Of a stretch of 41,258 nucleotides of DNA, positions 7,947 through 15,005 are shown in pieces. The notes under the pieces are model-generated. The model was not told the DNA's origin. It ran no database searches and saw only the letters and a list, made by a program, of their open reading frames with translations. Numbering within the stretch: position 1 is the stretch's first letter; every line of letters begins with the position of its first letter. Both the position numbers and the translations under genes were made by a program. The stretch spans positions 1 through 41,258 of the forward strand of contig JACXVD010000020.1 in assembly GCA_014763545.1 (NCBI GenBank). Reading direction: 5' to 3'. Source of the stretch: Sphingomonadales bacterium (GTDB lineage Bacteria; Pseudomonadota; Alphaproteobacteria; Sphingomonadales; Sphingomonadaceae).

Positions 7947-7983
7947 CCGACCGGTCGGCGCTGTCCTACAGGACGACCGGTCG
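7947..7983. promoter_or_regulatory. TetR-like tandem dyad without a local regulator gene
   Basis: CGACCGGTCG occurs twice, at 7948-7957 (extended to the 12-bp palindrome CCGACCGGTCGG, 7947-7958) and at 7974-7983, exactly 26 bp apart. A third small dyad, GTCCTACAGGAC (7963-7974), lies between them. This resembles operators of TetR-family repressors. No tetR gene is present in the window. The site lies between arsR (minus) and the PLP enzyme (plus) and could serve either. Confidence 0.5.
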
Positions 7984-8129
7984 TTAACACCGCGCCATGA
8001 CCGCGAAACCATCCTCTCGCGCCGCCCTCCCCCGGCACCGCGGACAAGCAGATTTTTTCTCCCCAGGACAGTGTAACACCCGGTCCATGTCTCGGTTGGC
8101 GAAAGCCTGTGCACATGATCCGGTTACGG

Positions 8130-8158
8130 TTGAAACCGCTTGCGCGAGGCGGTATTCG
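8130..8158 (+). promoter_or_regulatory. Candidate promoter upstream of the PLP enzyme
   Basis: TTGAAA (8130-8135) and TATTCG (8153-8158) are 17 nt apart. A transcript would start near 8165 and carry an untranslated leader of about 150 nt before the start at 8314. Confidence 0.4.
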
Positions 8159-8164
8159 GCGCTC

Positions 8165-8313
8165 CATCATCCGGCTGCTGGCGGAGAGGCGTTCCTGCGG
8201 AGGTTAGGGACGGGCGCCGCCATCCAGCCCCATGGCTCCTGCCTTCCTGGGAGCGTTGCGGGCGGTGCAGCGCGATGCATCCGGCAACGCCCGACGAGGG
8301 AGGAATGCCCCCG
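8165..8313 (+). promoter_or_regulatory. Hairpin-rich 5' leader of the sulfur-amino-acid enzyme
   Basis: This stretch has no convincing coding sequence. Its main element is a long hairpin. GCGTTGC (8253-8259) pairs with GCAACGC (8284-8290), and after a GGG bulge CGGTGCA (8263-8269) pairs with TGCA and CCG (8276-8283) around the loop GCGCGA. A second stem GCTCC/GGAGC (8235-8239/8250-8254) overlaps its base, so the two are mutually exclusive at the boundary. The ribosome-binding site GGGAGGA follows at 8298-8304. The gene's role suggests a metabolite-responsive leader, but I could not match it to the SAM or SAH riboswitch consensuses I know. Confidence 0.4.
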
Positions 8314-9657
8314 ATGACCGATTCGACCGACAAGCCCTCTGCCCTGCGCAAGCCCAAGGCCACCATCACCCATATCGGCGAACGCAAGCTCAGCCCGGCG
8401 ACGCTGATGATGGGCGCAGGCTACGATCCGCAGCTGTCCGAAGGCAGCCTGAAACCGCCGATGTTCCTCACCAGCACCTTCGCCTTCGAAAGTGCCGCTG
8501 CGGGCAAGCATCACTTCGAAGGGATCACCGGCAAGCGCCCGGGCGGGGCCGAGGGGCTGGTCTATTCGCGCTTCAACGGGCCGAACCAGCAGATCCTCGA
8601 AGAGCGGCTGGCGATCTGGGACGGGGCGGAGGAAGCGCTGTGCTTCTCCAGCGGGATGACCGCGATCACCGTGCTGATGCTGGCGCTGTGCAACGCGGGC
8701 GACGTGATCGTGCACTCCGGCCCGCTCTACGCCGCAAGCGAAGGCTTCGTCGCGAAACACATGAGCCGCTTCGGCGTGACCTATGTCGACTTCCCTGCGG
8801 GCGCCACCCGCGCCGAGATGGACGCGGTGCTCGAACAGGCGAAGGCGCAGGCCGCCGCCAATGGCGGCAAGGTGGCGATGATCTACCTCGAAAGCCCGGC
8901 GAACCCCACCAATGCGCTGGTCGATATCGAGGCGATGCGCGATGCGCGCGACGAAGTGCTCGGCCGCGCCCAAGCAGCCGAAGGCGGTAGCGCAAGCCAG
9001 AACTCGTGCCCGATCGCGATCGACAACACCTTCCTCGGCCCGCTGTGGCAGCGCCCGCTCGACCATGGGGCGGACATCGTGGTCTATTCGCTGACCAAAT
9101 ATGTCGGCGGCCATTCGGACCTCGTCGCCGGCAGCATCGCGGGCGCCCGTCGATGGATGACCCCGGTGCGCATGCTGCGCAACACGATGGGCGGCATCTG
9201 CGACCCCAACACCGCGTGGATGCTGCTGCGCAGCCTGGAAACGGTGGAGCTGCGCATGACCCGCGCGGGCGAGAATGCGGCCAAGGTCTGCGCCTTCCTG
9301 CGCCAGCATCCCAAGGTGGAAGGGCTGGGCTATCTCGGCTTCATCGAGGATGCGCGCCAGCAGGACATCTATCGCCGCCACTGCACCGGGGCGGGCAGCA
9401 CCTTCTCGCTGTTCATCAAGGGCGGCGAGGCGGAAGCCTTCCGCTTCCTCGACAGCCTGACCATCGCCAAGCTGGCGGTGAGCCTGGGCGGGACCGAAAC
9501 GCTCGCCAGCCTGCCTGCGGCGATGACCCATCTGTCGGTGCCCGACGAGCGCAAGGCGCAGCTGGGCATCACCGACAACCTCGTGCGCATTTCCATCGGG
9601 ATCGAGGACGCGGACGACCTGATCGCCGATTTCGACCAGGCGCTGGGCAAGGTCTGA
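8314..9657 (+). CDS. Cystathionine gamma-synthase / methionine gamma-lyase family PLP enzyme
   Basis: Cys/Met-metabolism PLP-dependent enzyme, fold type I. Members perform gamma- or beta-replacement or elimination on homoserine esters, cystathionine or methionine. The 447-aa protein shows LVYSRFNGPN (PLP phosphate Arg/Tyr region, near residue 83), FSSGMTAI, the YLESPANPTN loop, AIDNTF with the Asp that contacts the pyridine nitrogen, and the Schiff-base Lys in YSLTKYVGGHSD (Lys262). A roughly 25-residue insertion (EVLGRAQAAEGGSASQNSC) before AIDNTF is unusual and may mark a subfamily. Start 8314 (MTDSTDK) is chosen because GGGAGGA lies 9 nt upstream; ATG 8305 would abut the ribosome-binding site. 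It is followed 22 nt later by an ATP-grasp gene, probably cotranscribed. Exact reaction cannot be fixed from sequence. Confidence 0.9.
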   Translation: MTDSTDKPSALRKPKATITHIGERKLSPATLMMGAGYDPQLSEGSLKPPMFLTSTFAFESAAAGKHHFEGITGKRPGGAEGLVYSRFNGPNQQILEERLAIWDGAEEALCFSSGMTAITVLMLALCNAGDVIVHSGPLYAASEGFVAKHMSRFGVTYVDFPAGATRAEMDAVLEQAKAQAAANGGKVAMIYLESPANPTNALVDIEAMRDARDEVLGRAQAAEGGSASQNSCPIAIDNTFLGPLWQRPLDHGADIVVYSLTKYVGGHSDLVAGSIAGARRWMTPVRMLRNTMGGICDPNTAWMLLRSLETVELRMTRAGENAAKVCAFLRQHPKVEGLGYLGFIEDARQQDIYRRHCTGAGSTFSLFIKGGEAEAFRFLDSLTIAKLAVSLGGTETLASLPAAMTHLSVPDERKAQLGITDNLVRISIGIEDADDLIADFDQALGKV

Positions 9658-9679
9658 ACGGCGGGCTATCGCGCAGGCG

Positions 9680-10588
9680 ATGATGCGCATCGGCTTCCTC
9701 GCCTGCCCCGGCACGCTGCCCGGCTCGCCCGTGCGGCGGGCCGACGCGTTCGAGCATGACCGGCAGGTCGCCGCGATTGCGCCTGCCCTTGCCGCGCGTG
9801 GGATCGCGCTCGAGGTGGTCGACTGGCACGCGCCCGACGCAGCCTTTGCCGGGCTGCCGCTGGTGCTGCTCGGCACGGTGTGGGACTATCAGGACCGCTA
9901 TCCCGCCTTCATGGCCCGGATCGACGCGCTGGAGGCAGCCGGGATCGCGCTGTGCAACCCGGTGCAGGTGGTGCGCTGGAACATCGACAAGCGCTATCTC
10001 GCCGATCTCGCGGCGCGCGGCGCGCCGACCATCCCCACGATCTGGGCCGAAGCGGCGGACGCGGCCAGCGTGGAGGAGGCATTCATCCGCTTCGGCTGCG
10101 AGCGGGTGGTGGTCAAGCGCCAGGTCGGCGCGGGCGCGGAAGGGCAGCACAGCTTTACCCGCGCGGCGCCGCCCGCACCGGGCTGGCGGATGGACCGTCC
10201 GGCGATGATCCAGCCCTTCGTCCCTTCGATCGAAAGCGAAGGCGAGCTGAGCTTCATCCTGATCGACGGAGAGGTAAGCCACGCCCTGCGCAAGCGCGCG
10301 GCGGCGGGCGACTACCGCATCCAGTCGGTCTATGGCGGGTGCGAGGAACCCTACGCCCCGACATCGGCTGATCTTGCCCAAGTGGCGCAGGTGGCCAGTG
10401 CGCTGCCCTTCCCCACCCCGCTCTATGCGCGGATCGACATGGTCCGCGGCGAAGACGGCGGGTTGCTGCTGATGGAGGCCGAACTGATCGAACCCTATCT
10501 CTATCCCGAACAGGGGCCGGATCTGGGCGAGCGCATCGCCGCGGCTGTCGCCGCGCGGATCGCTCAGGCCACCACGGCCCGCGCGTAA
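9680..10588 (+). CDS. ATP-grasp family ligase, unknown substrate
   Basis: 302-aa member of the ATP-grasp superfamily, whose enzymes join a carboxylate to an amine or thiol through an acyl-phosphate. Visible marks: LLGTVWDYQDRYPAF and NPVQVVRWNIDKRYLADLAARG in the N-terminal half, VVVKRQVGAGAEG (ATP-binding Lys and Gly-rich loop), MIQPFVPSIESEGELSFILIDGE (central strand), and LLLMEAELIEPYLYP with acidic metal ligands near the C-terminus. It resembles the glutathione-synthetase-like and DcsG-like (cycloserine synthetase) branch. ATG 9680 and ATG 9683 are adjacent; either may be used. Its 3' end overlaps the convergent dioxygenase gene by 25 nt. Cotranscription with the PLP enzyme hints at modification of a sulfur amino acid or peptide; that is inference. 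Confidence 0.82.
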   Translation: MMRIGFLACPGTLPGSPVRRADAFEHDRQVAAIAPALAARGIALEVVDWHAPDAAFAGLPLVLLGTVWDYQDRYPAFMARIDALEAAGIALCNPVQVVRWNIDKRYLADLAARGAPTIPTIWAEAADAASVEEAFIRFGCERVVVKRQVGAGAEGQHSFTRAAPPAPGWRMDRPAMIQPFVPSIESEGELSFILIDGEVSHALRKRAAAGDYRIQSVYGGCEEPYAPTSADLAQVAQVASALPFPTPLYARIDMVRGEDGGLLLMEAELIEPYLYPEQGPDLGERIAAAVAARIAQATTARA

Positions 10589-11310
10589 CGCGGGCCGAGC
10601 GCCGCGATCACATCCTGTTCGGCAACCAGTCGGCGGTTGCCGCGGGCGAAGTTCTTGTGGTCGAACCAGAAGGGGCGGCTGGCGGTGAAATACAGCATCG
10701 GGCGCGCGCTCTTCGTGCGATTGGCGCAGCCATGGTGCAACACGCGATAATCCCACAACACCGCGCTCCCGAGCGCGAGCGAGGGGATCACCGGCTCGGC
10801 CTGTTCAGCCGCTTCGGCAAAGCGATGGCTGCCCGGACGGATCGCGGTCGGTCCATTGTCGGCAACGACTGCGACCAGCGGGATCCCCACGGTGAGGGAG
10901 GCGGGCGGGAGCACCCGATCGAGCCCGCTCTCGGGAAACAGCAATCCGCCATCGCGATGCGGCTCCTGCGCCGGACACCCGGCATCCGCCATCAGCATCC
11001 CGAAGGCTTCGAAGATGAAATCGCTGCCCAGCGCCGCCTGCAACACCGCATCGAGCACCGGGTGATCGAACAGGCCCAGATCGCACAGCTCGCGGCACAG
11101 GGTAACGGGGGCGATGAAGCGCCCTTCGCCATTGTCGACCATGTCGGCGATCGACGCCTTGTCGGCAAATTCGGGATGCCGCCGGGCGACCAGCGCCGCG
11201 ATCCATTCCATCGCGGCGGCGTCCCACAAATGCTCGATCACCACCGCCCCGTCGCTGCGCAAGGCGTCCGCCGCACTGCCGGCATCGGCGGTGCGGGCGA
11301 TCGTGCTCAT
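10564..11310 (-). CDS. Phytanoyl-CoA dioxygenase (PhyH) family protein
   Basis: Predicted Fe(II)/2-oxoglutarate-dependent dioxygenase of the PhyH family, which hydroxylates diverse small molecules. The 248-aa sequence has the facial triad: His118-x-Asp120 in EPHRDGG and a distal His (192 or 193) in YRVLHHGCAN, followed by Arg203 (SARPMLYF) for the 2-oxoglutarate carboxylate. RPGSHRFAEAAEQ is the typical loop between. The start at 11310 is chosen because it overlaps the dnaJ-like stop in an ATGA arrangement (11307-11310). The two genes are therefore translationally coupled, with the DnaJ-domain gene first. Substrate unknown. Confidence 0.85.
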   Translation of the reverse strand: MSTIARTADAGSAADALRSDGAVVIEHLWDAAAMEWIAALVARRHPEFADKASIADMVDNGEGRFIAPVTLCRELCDLGLFDHPVLDAVLQAALGSDFIFEAFGMLMADAGCPAQEPHRDGGLLFPESGLDRVLPPASLTVGIPLVAVVADNGPTAIRPGSHRFAEAAEQAEPVIPSLALGSAVLWDYRVLHHGCANRTKSARPMLYFTASRPFWFDHKNFARGNRRLVAEQDVIAALGPRYARAVVA

Positions 11311-11840
11311 CCGCGCCACTCGCGCCGTTCCTCGGCCTGGCGGAGGACTTCGTAGGCGACGCTATAGGCATGGAACGCCTTGGCGGCTTCCTCGTCGCCC
11401 GGCTTCACATCGGGGTGGACTCCCTTCGCCTTGTCGCGCCACGCCTTCTTGATCGCCGGGAAATCGGCATCGGCTTCCAGCCCCAGCAGTTCGAGCGCGC
11501 GCATCTCGTCGGCGCTGCGGCTGCCATCGCCACTGCCCGCCCAGCCGTAGTGCGAGGCTTCGGCATATCCGGAATTGTCGCGCCGTTCGCCCGCCGCGCG
11601 TTCTTCCGCCTCCTCTTTCGAGAGGCCTTCGAAGTAGTCCCACTTGGAATTGTATTCCGCCGCGTGCTTCTGGCAAAAATACCAGCGGTCCGGGCTGTTG
11701 GGCGATTTCGGCGCCGGGCAATCCCCCGGCTCTTCGCAGCCGTGGCGATCGCACAGGCGCACCGTCGCCGCCTCGCGCGAGCTGCCGTAACCGCGCCAGC
11801 GCGGGAAGCCCCAGTCCATCGAGCGGCGCGCCTTGCTCAT
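11307..11840 (-). CDS. DnaJ-domain protein with an N-terminal Cys/His cluster
   Basis: 177-aa cochaperone-like protein whose J domain is at the C-terminus (about residues 112-177), not the N-terminus. ALELLGLEADADFPAIKKAWRDKAKGVHPD carries the HPD tripeptide (142-144) needed to stimulate DnaK ATPase. The N-terminal third has a Cys/His set, Cys30-x4-Cys35-x5-Cys41 and Cys56-x2-His59, which could bind zinc or simply be structural. The central region is polar (EGLSKEEAEERAAGERR). The start at 11840 (MSKARRSMDWGF) fits sphingomonad homologues as I recall them. It is coupled to the PhyH dioxygenase downstream. Specific client unknown. Confidence 0.85.
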   Translation of the reverse strand: MSKARRSMDWGFPRWRGYGSSREAATVRLCDRHGCEEPGDCPAPKSPNSPDRWYFCQKHAAEYNSKWDYFEGLSKEEAEERAAGERRDNSGYAEASHYGWAGSGDGSRSADEMRALELLGLEADADFPAIKKAWRDKAKGVHPDVKPGDEEAAKAFHAYSVAYEVLRQAEERREWRG

Positions 11841-11939
11841 GCGCCGATGCTCATGCTGTTTGTCCCACTGCCATAAACGCCAATCTAGGGGTGCTTGCGC
11901 CAGAGCGCCAGCCGCGCCAACGAATCCTTCATCGAAATG

Positions 11940-11970
11940 TTGCATTGCGAAAACGACTTCGCACTTGCAA
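11940..11970. repeat. Inverted repeat between the DnaJ gene and a small ORF
   Basis: TTGCATTGCGAA (11940-11951) and TTCGCACTTGCAA (11958-11970) pair with one mismatch region around a 6-nt spacer. It lies in the 149-nt divergent gap (11841-11989), 20 nt before the small gene. It could be an operator or a leader hairpin; no partner is known. Confidence 0.5.
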
Positions 11971-11989
11971 TAAACCATCGAGTGACCAG

Positions 11990-12175
11990 ATGACGCGAAT
12001 GAGCAGGCAACTGACCCTTTCGGCCGTATGCGCGACCATCGCGATGGCCGGCCTTGCACTGACGCAAGGCAGCTTGGGCCACTCCATGTCCGAGGCACAG
12101 GGCGCAGGCCTTGCCCCCGCCACAGCGGGCTGGGCAGTGCCAGAGCTTCCCGCCCCGACGCTGCTCACCCGCTGA
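11990..12175 (+). CDS. Small putative exported protein
   Basis: 61-aa predicted product (MTRMSRQLTLSAVCATIAMA...) with a basic N-terminus and a hydrophobic stretch (LTLSAVCATIAMAGLAL) typical of a signal peptide. This leaves a mature part of only about 35 residues with no recognised motif. Start ATG 11990 or ATG 11999; the ribosome-binding site is poor at both. Support comes from the signal-peptide-like start, its place downstream of an inverted repeat, and a perfect hairpin shared with the convergent pal stop. It could still be a chance frame. Confidence 0.4.
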   Translation: MTRMSRQLTLSAVCATIAMAGLALTQGSLGHSMSEAQGAGLAPATAGWAVPELPAPTLLTR

Positions 12176-12188
12176 TTTGCAAAATCAG
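12172..12188. terminator. Hairpin containing both convergent stop codons (small ORF and pal)
   Basis: CTGATTT (12172-12178), loop GCA, AAATCAG (12182-12188): a perfect 7-bp stem. The TGA of the small plus-strand ORF (12173-12175) and the TGA of pal on the minus strand (12185-12187) lie at symmetric positions in the two arms. It may serve as a bidirectional terminator, though neither side has a long T run. Confidence 0.4.
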
Positions 12189-12700
12189 TTGATCACCACG
12201 GTCACCGCGCGGCGATTCTGCGCCCAGGCATCTTCGCTCGAACCCAGCGCCACCGGGCGTTCCTTGCCGTAGCTCACGGTGGAGATACGGTTGGCCGGCA
12301 CGCCCAGGCTAACGAGATAATTCTTCGCCGCATTGGCGCGCCGTTCACCCAGCGCGAGGTTGTAGTCGCGCGTGCCGCGTTCGTCGCAATGCCCCTCGAC
12401 CGTGACCATCACCCCCGGATACTGCATCAGATATTGCGCCTGCACCTGCAGTGCCGCGGCATCCTGGCTATCGATATTGTAGCGATCGGTGTCGAAATAG
12501 ATGATGTTCTGGCCGTTCACCGCACGCACGAAATGTTCCTGCGAGCCGACTGCCGGGCCGGCCGGGGTCGTGGTGGTGCCGGTCGCCGCGCCAGTGGACG
12601 GCGTGGGATCGGGCGGCAGATCAGCGGGTGCGGTCGTCTTGCACGCCGACAGGGCAGCCGTGCCGGCGAGGAGAGCGGCAGTCAGGGCAATCCGTTTCAT
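12185..12700 (-). CDS. pal: Peptidoglycan-associated lipoprotein Pal
   Basis: Outer-membrane lipoprotein that binds peptidoglycan and works with TolB and TolQRA in outer-membrane constriction at division. The 171-aa protein has a lipoprotein signal peptide ending LSAC (Cys20) and a Pro/Thr linker to about residue 50. An OmpA-like domain follows: NIIYFDTDRYNID, VTVEGHCDERGTRDYNLALGERRA and NRISTVSYGKERPV. The Asp and Arg of GHCDERGT and ALGERRA are the diaminopimelate-binding positions of this domain. Last gene of the tol-pal operon, 57 nt after tolB. Confidence 0.97.
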   Translation of the reverse strand: MKRIALTAALLAGTAALSACKTTAPADLPPDPTPSTGAATGTTTTPAGPAVGSQEHFVRAVNGQNIIYFDTDRYNIDSQDAAALQVQAQYLMQYPGVMVTVEGHCDERGTRDYNLALGERRANAAKNYLVSLGVPANRISTVSYGKERPVALGSSEDAWAQNRRAVTVVIN

Positions 12701-12757
12701 TGTCTTCTCCTTATCAAATTCGATTCGGCACTGGCGCCAGTATGCAGGCCAACGCGC

Positions 12758-14146
12758 TTACGGCAAAACCGGTCCCCATGCCGGGTCCGACGCGTCGACC
12801 GGGGTCGGCAGGCGGCGTTCGTTGCGACCGGTCAGGTCGACCTGCCACAGCGAAGTCTTGCCGCTGCCCTTTTCGGTGCGGAAGAACTGGATGATGCGGC
12901 CATTGGGCGCCCAGGTCGGCGCCTCGTCCTGCCAGCTGTCGGTCAGGTAACGCAGGTCCTTGCCGTCCGGGTTCATCACCGCGACGCGGAAATTGCCGGC
13001 GATGTGGGTGAAGGCAATCTGGTCGCCGCGCGGGCTCCATTCGGGGGTTGCCGCGCGGCCGCCGAAGAAGGACAGGCGCCGCTGGTTCGTGCCATCGGCG
13101 TTCATCACATAGATTTGCTGACTGCCCGAACGGTCGCTTTCGAACACGATCTTGCTGCCATCGGGCGAGAACGAACCGCCGATGTCGATCCCCGGCGTAT
13201 CGGTCAGTCGCACACTGGGGCCGCCTTCGCTCGACACGCGATAGATGTCGGTATTGCCGCCGACCGCCATCGAATAGAGCACCCATTTGCCATCGGGCGA
13301 CCAGCGCGGCGCAAAGGTCGGGTTCTTCGACTGGGTGATCAGCTTCTGCGTGCCGCTGCCGATGTCGTAGACATAGATCCGCGGGTTGCCATCGACATAG
13401 GAGAGATACAGCAGCTTGCGGTAATCGGGCGAATAGCGCGGCGTCAGCGCCATCGAGCGCCCGGTGGTGATGAAGCGGTGGTTGGCCCCGTCGCTGTCCA
13501 TGATCGCCAGCCGCTTGACGCGGTTATCCTTGGGGCCGGTTTCGGCGATATAGGCGATGCGGCTGTCGAAGAACGGGCTTTCGCCGGACAGGCGCGAATA
13601 GACGAGGTCGGCGCATTTATGCGCCGCGCGCCGCCAGTCCTGCGGCGGCACGACCCAGCCTTCGCGCACCAGCTCGCTCTTGAGCTGGACGTCGTAGAGA
13701 TAGCAGCCGACCGTCAACCGCCCATCGGCCCCCGCGCGGACATAGCCATGCACCAGCATTTCGGCGCCACGACCCTGCCAGGTCGACCAGGAGGGCGAGG
13801 TGATCTGGCCGAACGCTGGCTGCGGCAGCGCGTCCGGCCCGGTGGGCTTGAACAGCCCGTTGTTCTTGAGGTCGGCGGTGATGACCCGCGCCAGCTCGCG
13901 CCCCAGCGCGGCGGTGCCATCGGCATTGGCTGGCGTGGGCTTGTCGCGGTCAGTGGCGAAACCGGGGATGGCGATGCCAAGATCGTCGAGATTGCCTTCG
14001 AAGGATACCGAACCCGAAAGCCCGCCTTCATCCTCAGCCTCGCCCATGGTTTCGATCCGGCCATCGGGCGGCGGCGGCGTGCCGAGATCCTGCGCCAGCG
14101 CAGGCGCGGCGACAAACATCAGGACGATCGAGGCGAGCATTTTCAT
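12758..14146 (-). CDS. tolB: Tol-Pal system beta-propeller protein TolB
   Basis: Periplasmic protein that bridges Pal and TolA. The 462-aa product begins with a signal peptide (MKMLASIVLMFVAAPALA, cut before Gln). It continues with the N-terminal alpha/beta domain (ELARVITADLKNNGLFKP, WVVPPQDWRRAAHKCADLVYSRLSG) and then the six-bladed propeller built of WSPDG-type repeats (TPRYSPDYRKL, APRWSPDGKW, GGSFSPDGSK, TPEWSPRGDQ, APTWAPNGR). Start 14146 overlaps the tolA stop in an ATGA. Longer in-frame starts upstream run through tolA and are rejected. Confidence 0.97.
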   Translation of the reverse strand: MKMLASIVLMFVAAPALAQDLGTPPPPDGRIETMGEAEDEGGLSGSVSFEGNLDDLGIAIPGFATDRDKPTPANADGTAALGRELARVITADLKNNGLFKPTGPDALPQPAFGQITSPSWSTWQGRGAEMLVHGYVRAGADGRLTVGCYLYDVQLKSELVREGWVVPPQDWRRAAHKCADLVYSRLSGESPFFDSRIAYIAETGPKDNRVKRLAIMDSDGANHRFITTGRSMALTPRYSPDYRKLLYLSYVDGNPRIYVYDIGSGTQKLITQSKNPTFAPRWSPDGKWVLYSMAVGGNTDIYRVSSEGGPSVRLTDTPGIDIGGSFSPDGSKIVFESDRSGSQQIYVMNADGTNQRRLSFFGGRAATPEWSPRGDQIAFTHIAGNFRVAVMNPDGKDLRYLTDSWQDEAPTWAPNGRIIQFFRTEKGSGKTSLWQVDLTGRNERRLPTPVDASDPAWGPVLP

Positions 14147-14994
14147 TGCGACAGTTTCCAATCGAAGCTGAACGGGCTGACGAGTTTCCACGCATTGTAG
14201 TATTCGGGCGGCAAGTCGTCGAACGGCGCAGCAAGTTGCACTGCGCGAATGGCGTTTTCGGCATGGCGGGCGGCCTGCGCCCGGTTGGTATCGTTGATCC
14301 CGGTCTGCCTTATCACCTCCGGACGCCCGGCGAGGCTGCCGTCGGGGTTGAGGCGGAAACGCAGATAGGTGGTGATCTTGTCCACCTCGGGCCCGTCGGG
14401 CGGGGTCCATTTGGGCTTGATCTTGCGGGCAATCGCCTGGACCAGCGACGCCTTCGCACTCGGCCCGATCTGGCCGGCGGGGATGCGGGTTTCGCTGGTG
14501 GTCGTGCTGTCGCCCGCGCCCTGCAGGAAATTGTCACCCAGTCGGCTGCCGCCGCCAGACTTGCCCGTCGCCTGTTTGGGCGGAGACTTGGGCGGTGCCT
14601 TCGGGGGCGTCACGGTCGATTGCTTGGCGGTCGAAGGCGTGTCGGGCCGCCGCCGGGGCGCGGTGCTGGGCGGGGTGACCGTCTTCGGCTTGGGCGGCGT
14701 TGTCGCCACCGGGCGCGGCGCGGGGATCGGCTCGGGCACGGCAACTGGTTCGGGCTGCGGCGGGGCGGGTTCTTCCGACAGGATCGGGGCGACCGAAGCC
14801 TGGCTTTCGGCCACCGGATCGGGCGATGTCGCCTGCAAGCCGACATCGGTCGCGAGGTTCACCGTGATGCGCTGCGGTTCGGGCGGCACTTCGCGTTCGG
14901 GCTGCAGCATCAGCACCGTTGCCAGCACGACATGCAGCAACGCGGCCAGTCCGAGGCCGACCCATTCATCGCTGCGGAGTGTGCCTGTCCCCAT
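14143..14994 (-). CDS. tolA: TolA-like energy-transducing protein
   Basis: Inner-membrane protein that spans the periplasm and relays TolQR proton-motive-force energy to TolB and Pal. The 283-aa protein has one N-terminal membrane helix (about residues 12-30, WVGLGLAALLHVVLATVLML). A long Pro/Ala/Thr-rich stalk runs to about residue 165, with many PPK, PKP and PEP repeats in place of the Ala/Lys-rich helix of E. coli TolA. The C-terminal TolA/TonB-like domain has ASLVQAIARKIKPKWTPP, YLRFRLNPDGSL and AIRAVQLAAPFDDLPPEYY. Name supported by the domain order and the operon position between tolR and tolB. Overlaps tolB by 4 nt. Confidence 0.93.
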   Translation of the reverse strand: MGTGTLRSDEWVGLGLAALLHVVLATVLMLQPEREVPPEPQRITVNLATDVGLQATSPDPVAESQASVAPILSEEPAPPQPEPVAVPEPIPAPRPVATTPPKPKTVTPPSTAPRRRPDTPSTAKQSTVTPPKAPPKSPPKQATGKSGGGSRLGDNFLQGAGDSTTTSETRIPAGQIGPSAKASLVQAIARKIKPKWTPPDGPEVDKITTYLRFRLNPDGSLAGRPEVIRQTGINDTNRAQAARHAENAIRAVQLAAPFDDLPPEYYNAWKLVSPFSFDWKLSQ

Positions 14995-15005
14995 CGGATC
15001 GGAGG

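Noticed and set aside
7871-8170. Minus-strand frame of 99 codons in the gap upstream of arsR
   Set aside because: No domain or ribosome-binding site, and it overlaps the operator and dyad elements.
8165-8313. Assignment of the leader to SAM-II or SAH riboswitch classes
   Set aside because: Conserved core elements of those classes, as I remember them, are not found; kept only as an unknown structured leader.
8167-9876. Minus-strand open frame of 569 codons opposite the PLP enzyme and the ATP-grasp gene
   Set aside because: It mirrors the codon-phase GC bias of the real plus-strand genes, has no recognisable domain and is rich in Arg/Ala/His. Similar long shadow frames occur at 3779-5326, 12389-14200, 25847-27535, 30800-33085 and 38854-40560.
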